Source: Dinochytrium kinnereticum (Eukaryota > Chytridiomycota > Chytridiomycetes > Chytridiales > Chytridiaceae). From it: a stretch of DNA of 64,000 nucleotides. This document shows, piece after piece, positions 59,914 to 64,000 of the stretch (within the stretch, counting starts at the first letter, position 1; each line of letters starts with the position of its first letter). A program made the position numbers and the translations under genes. Under the pieces are notes generated by a model, which was not told where the DNA came from, searched no databases, and saw nothing but the letters and a program-made list of their open reading frames with translations. Location: the NCBI GenBank assembly GCA_027604005.1, contig JADGJT010000070.1:1-64000 (forward strand), given 5' to 3'.

Positions 59914-61740
59914 TTAACCCTTTTTCTTTACAATTTGAATGACATCATCATCATCCACAATGTGAGCGACTCCCACTCTTTGAGGACTGTGCTTTGTCGA
60001 CGTTCCCCATACCAGTGCGTACTAACAAAAATTTCAGAAAAAGTCATTAAACTGTCGAGCAAAAACGAAAAAGGGGGGAGGGAGAATATGGAAGGAAGAT
60101 AATTGAAACTGTTCAAATTCTCACATTAATCTCCTCAGCGAGCGACTTGTGGATATGTCTGCAAACATCCATAACGCTTGATCCAGATTTTAAAATCAGG
60201 CCCCCTTCAAAGTCGGGGAATTCTCCTCGCTTCTTCGTGTAGACCCTGACAAGGCTAAGGTTCTTCCACATATACTCGATCAAGTAATCCAGGTTCAGGT
60301 CACTCTCGCACGACACGACGACTGTATAAGGCTGGGATGGTTGCATATTGTCAGTTGATTATCGACATAAACCCACAAAAATAAAACAATAATCTTGGTG
60401 ACTAGGAGGTTGATGCTACCTGCCGTGCTAGCTTGTCGACTTCCTCTAGGGATATCTGATCAATCTTGTTGTAGCAGTAAACGCATCGAATGTATTTTCG
60501 GTTTCCGAGAATGACATCAATAAATTCATCCACAGTGTGATCCTCCCGAATGAGAACCTCTGCGTTGTGAATCTTATAGGATTGAAGAATCTAGTGAAGG
60601 CAAAAAAGGTATATATATATGTGTATGTGAATTAGAAATAAAACGAAGCAGGAAAGATTGGTAAACCTGTTGAACAAGACGCTCGGATAGGTAGGTCAGC
60701 TTTGTTGTGGCGTTGAATGAAATGCCGCCTCCTTTCTTAATTTTGAAGTAGATGTTGGGTTTTTTGGTGTTAATACGAATTCCAACTACAAGATTATTAG
60801 ACTGATTGAGCATATGCAAGTGCTACTGTTAAAAATCTAAAAAAAATAATACTAACCAGCCTCGAGTTCAATCTCTAGGAGCTCTCTTTGCCTAGGCCCT
60901 TTCGTAGCATCCAACATCATCAGAATCAAGTCCGCCGTCTTAGCAACCGCAATGACTAGAAAGTATATTCAGATATAAGCCTTATGAAAAAACCAAATAC
61001 CTTGACGTCCTCTTCCTTTTCCTTGAGCAGCTCCCTCAATGATACCAGGAAGATCAAGCAGCTGAATGGCGGCACCGTTGTAGTAGATTTTCCCAGGAAT
61101 GCAGGTCAGTGTTGTGAATTCATAAGCGGCAGCTGTAAGACGACATTAACCTTCAATATAAAACTAGTAAGAATCCTGACCTTCAGAGCTCGTCCCAGTC
61201 ACTTTGCTCAACAGAGTAGACTTTCCGACGGAAGGGAATCTGAAGTGAGGCCCACGTTAGCGCACCATGCAACAAAAACAAATGGTAAGAAATGGTCTAC
61301 CCTATCAAGGCTACGCGCGCATCGCCTGATCTGACGACATCAAACCCGGGCCCCTTTGGTCCTCCCTTCCCCGTTGGCTCCAAAAGCATCGTTCGGTATT
61401 TGGCCAACTTTGCTTTTAGGAGACCAAGATGGTATTCCGTGGCCTTGTTTTTTTGAGTCTGCATGCAGCAGTATTAGATATATGTTTTTAAATCAAGCAT
61501 TGCTTAATATATTAAATAAGGAAAATACAAGGATATGAGGATGCTTACCCGGGCCATTTCGGCCTCAATATCGGCTGTTGCATGCGATCAAAACGAGCGT
61601 CCATAATTTATTTTATCAAGGGATAGGAATGTGCAATGCATCAGATATTGAAAACATAGGAAATAACCACTGTGTCGGCGTAATCCTTAAAGTGCATTCG
61701 TGGCCAACGGCAACCCACCAATCTTCTCCAGAATCCCCAT
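59914..61740 (-). CDS. DRG2: Developmentally regulated GTP-binding protein 2 (DRG2/Rbg2)
   Basis: DRG2 (yeast Rbg2) is an Obg-family GTPase that binds ribosomes with a DFRP partner (Gir2). Start ATG 61738-61740, stop TAA 59914-59916, nine or so exons, about 365 residues. [20 protein letters not shown] leads into [18 protein letters not shown], the invariant DRG helix-turn-helix. G-domain pieces include [16 protein letters not shown], a switch region near [20 protein letters not shown], and [19 protein letters not shown]. The [20 protein letters not shown] block follows. The TGS domain closes with [20 protein letters not shown] and [20 protein letters not shown]; the TSTK.SPQRVG form identifies DRG2 rather than DRG1. 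The start codon is only 80 bp from the divergent rhodanese gene. Confidence 0.95.
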
Positions 61741-61820
61741 CTTGCAGCAGCAGTGGGTGGTGAGGGATCAATCGAGAGGTGGTACGGTGCAAGATTCAAA
61801 AAACGAAAATTCTTTCACCC

Positions 61821-62678
61821 ATGCTCGCCAGCGTTCGACGGTCCCTCATCAGCGCACCCTCCAAGGCATCCGTGGCAGGCCTGAGATGCACCGCGCCCTC
61901 GGCTGCTTCTTGCTTCGTTAGGCCTTTTGCTTCGGTGAGACCTTCTGATGCATTTTGATACCTTGTTGAGGGGCAGCCTCCCATCCTTTGTTTTGGGGAC
62001 AGATGGAATCTTTTCGACAACCTGTGAAGACTGAACGATTACTTTCATTAAAAGACTTCGCCTGCTTCTGGCATTTACGATGACTACCTCAAGTCTCTGA
62101 AGGAGTCGGGGGTGAAGGAAGTCAACGTCGCGTATGTTGATGGGGTCCTTTCCAGGAACCCTTCCACCTTCCACCTTTTCGACGTTAGGTGAGTTCAAAC
62201 TGTCTACCCTTTAAGGCGAATGGATCTTCGTTATAAAGATATGTTTGGTTTACTTGTATGTGTTTTTCTCATTATTTTGGCGCCAACAGGGAAACATACG
62301 AATGGAACGAGGAGAGAATTCCCACCGCACTTTACATTGGCCGTGGATGTCTGGAAAGGGATATTGTGGGTGCTTCTTTTTCAATCTGACCTTTTCTCTC
62401 GTCTTAAAGAATTGCTGGAATCTTGAATCTTTCCGAGACGAAGCCTGATCAAATGCTAACCTGAGCTGCGATGACAGGAACAACTCGCACCCGACACTTT
62501 TGACGAGATCGTCCTCTACTGCGCGGGGGGCGGTCGATCCCTCATTGCTGCTGATTCGTTACGGCGAATGGGCTACAAGAACGTTGCGTCACTTGCTGGG
62601 GGTATTGGAGAGTGGAAGCGGTCTGGGAAGAAGACCGAGCATAGCTTCAACACTTACAGCGATCTAGTGAATTATTAA
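61821..62678 (+). CDS. Mitochondrial-type rhodanese-domain sulfurtransferase
   Basis: Single-domain rhodanese; such enzymes move sulfane sulfur, for example from thiosulfate or persulfides. ATG 61821-61823, stop TAA 62676-62678, five exons, about 175 residues. The N-terminus MLASVRRSLISAPSKASVAG has Arg, Ser and Ala but no acidic residue, as in mitochondrial presequences. The domain covers VNVAYVDGVLSRNPSTFHLF then DVRETYEWNEERIPTALYIG, and the active-site loop is YCAGGGRSLIAADSLRRMGY, with the catalytic Cys of C-x-G-G-x-R present. It ends NVASLAGGIGEWKRSGK. Frame between exons 2 and 3 needs a very short intron (about 62011-62042, 32 nt), or the exon 2 call is wrong. Confidence 0.85.
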
Positions 62679-62786
62679 TATACATATATATCAAACCTCG
62701 ATAACGTCCTTGTTCAGCTATCGTTGGGAACCAGTGATGGCTGTGCAGTCTTTTTGTCCAAATTTTGGTCAATTGGAAATGGGGGA

Positions 62787-64000
62787 ATGGCCCCGTTGCC
62801 TACCATCGAGCCGCACCCCCAAGCGGAGTTCACGAAGACCAAACCCACAGACTCTCTAGCCTTAGAGATGGCTCCTCCTCATTCCATTCCTCTCGATTTC
62901 CCTGACTCTGTGGTTTTGCAACGCAACTCCACAAGTCGGAGGGGCTCCAGCCCCTCGATTCCTTCCCTCCCTTCACCCGACCTCGAAAATCTCCTACCAA
63001 CTCCTCCGTCACTGTCAGGAAGAGAATCACCCGCCGATGCAGAGGCTATTCAAAATATTTTGATCATGGGAACCAGGATGATGAAGTACCCTAACAAGGC
63101 GTCATCAAGACCCGAAGAACGTGTTATCAAGGTCAACCTTCTACCACTTCAGGTGTCTTGGGAATCCAAGAAGAAGAAATCAACGCATTCTACAGGTGCG
63201 ATAATGCTTGTTGTTTCTATGGCCCCAATACTGAATGGGCTGGGGCTCCGGCTTTTGTCACGATTTAGCTGACGTGCATTCCATTCGCGAGATTCGGCTC
63301 GGGCAGAATACAAAGGCCTTTGAGATGCATGGGAAGGCTCCTGGTATCGATGACAGAGCGTTTACTGTCATTTACGTTGCTGGGGGCAAGTACAAGATGC
63401 TGAATCTAGGTGCGTATTTTGATTGTGTGGTGCCACTCTTCAATCAAGGTACCCTGACATCTTATTATTTTGGGGAACTAGTTGCGCCGACGAAGGAGTA
63501 CTGCGAGCTCTGGGTAACAGGTCTTCACATGCTTTTGGCGCAAGCCGATGGCAACCCCTTCCAGACAAATATGAGGTCATGGCTTAGACGAATGTGGAAG
63601 GAGGTTGACACAACAGGGAGGGATAGGTTGGATCTTGATGAGGTGACGGTTCTGATGAAGAGGCTGAACATTCGGTTGTCCAAGATCGAGATTAAGAGTA
63701 CTTTTAAGGTGAACTTCACGCCCTCCCTTTTGATATACGAATCTAACCCCCCCCTTTTTGTTGGCAATTCAGCAAGCGGATATCAGCAAGCAAGGGTTCA
63801 TAAGCTATTATAATTTTGAAAGGCTCTACCGAGCGCTTCGGTTCCGTCCTGAGATAGCTGAAGTATTTTCAATGCTCGCAAAGGCCAATTCCCCCTTCAT
63901 CACTCATGAGGAGTTTGAAAGATTCCTTTTGGAAATTCAGAAGGTACAATAGCTTCGCCTTCTTTTATACCTTGTCAGTGTCTCACTTGCCTTATCAATT
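62787..64000 (+). CDS. PLC1: Phosphoinositide-specific phospholipase C, N-terminal part
   Basis: PI-PLC splits PIP2 into IP3 and diacylglycerol. The gene runs off the window. The ATG at 62787-62789 (MAPLPTIEPHPQ) is the first in frame. A Ser/Pro-rich lead of about 75 residues precedes a PH-type domain: LIMGTRMMKYPNKASSRPEE, RVIKVNLLPLQVSWESKKKK, VHSIREIRLGQNTKAFEM, DRAFTVIYVAGGKYKMLNLV and YCELWVTGLHMLLAQ. EF-hand-like pairs follow, with WKEVDTTGRDRLDLDEV and ADISKQGFISYYNFERLYRA, then FEIFSMLAKANSPFITHEEF-type sequence. This PH plus EF order is that of PLC-delta and fungal Plc1. Introns end the visible coding part near 63943. The catalytic X and Y boxes are outside the window. Confidence 0.9.

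Overview
The window is nuclear DNA of a flagellated, early-diverging fungus, most likely a chytrid (Chytridiomycota or a close relative). This is inferred from gene content and style. Genes are dense, lie on both strands and are broken by many short GT-AG introns of about 40-120 nt (one clear TACTAAC branch point at 7244-7250). Fungal housekeeping genes (SEC66, SEC10, NOP12, VPH1-type V-ATPase, an ECT1-type enzyme, NPT1-type enzyme) sit beside genes kept only by organisms with cilia (LRRC71, TMEM249, a FAM92/CIBAR BAR protein). No virus, transposon, CRISPR array, rRNA or convincing tRNA was seen. All exon joins were read by eye from splice signals and frame, so small exon edges may be wrong.

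Layout. 0.6-17.7 kb: a long coiled-coil protein (-), profilin (+), a UDP-galactose-type nucleotide-sugar transporter (-), SEC66 (+), LRRC71 (-), TRAP-gamma (+), tyrosyl-tRNA synthetase (-), a Ser/Pro/Thr-rich unknown (-), and a TMEM249 homologue (+). 17.9-34.2 kb: exocyst SEC10 (-), NOP12 (+), conventional myosin II heavy chain (+) followed by a decayed tandem copy of its own 3' end, heat-shock factor (-) and a CIBAR/FAM92 BAR protein (-). 34.2-45.9 kb: a GATATC minisatellite, the V-ATPase a subunit (+), urate oxidase (-), a tiny TATA-driven 82-residue protein (+), an unknown membrane protein (-) and ethanolamine-phosphate cytidylyltransferase (-) with an assembly gap in one intron. 46-64 kb: a low-complexity stretch, a three-finger C2H2 factor (-), nicotinate phosphoribosyltransferase (+, intronless), VPS35 (+), an unknown zinc-finger/helical protein (+), an MFS sugar porter (+), DRG2 (-), a mitochondrial-type rhodanese (+) and the start of a phosphoinositide phospholipase C (+).

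The genes do not form one pathway. Themes are membrane traffic and the secretory pathway (SEC66, TRAP-gamma, SEC10, VPS35, VPH1, sugar-nucleotide transport), the actin cytoskeleton (profilin, myosin II) and the zoospore flagellum (LRRC71, TMEM249, CIBAR, perhaps the coiled-coil protein). Spacing is tight: several divergent pairs share 80-115 bp between start codons, and same-strand neighbours are separated by as little as 23-28 bp between stop and start.

The most notable observation is the TMEM249 homologue, since in mammals TMEM249 is known as an auxiliary subunit of the sperm CatSper calcium channel. Other points worth a second look are an intronic hairpin in profilin, start-only and stop-only exons, the myosin 3'-end duplication, and several conserved-looking proteins I could not name.
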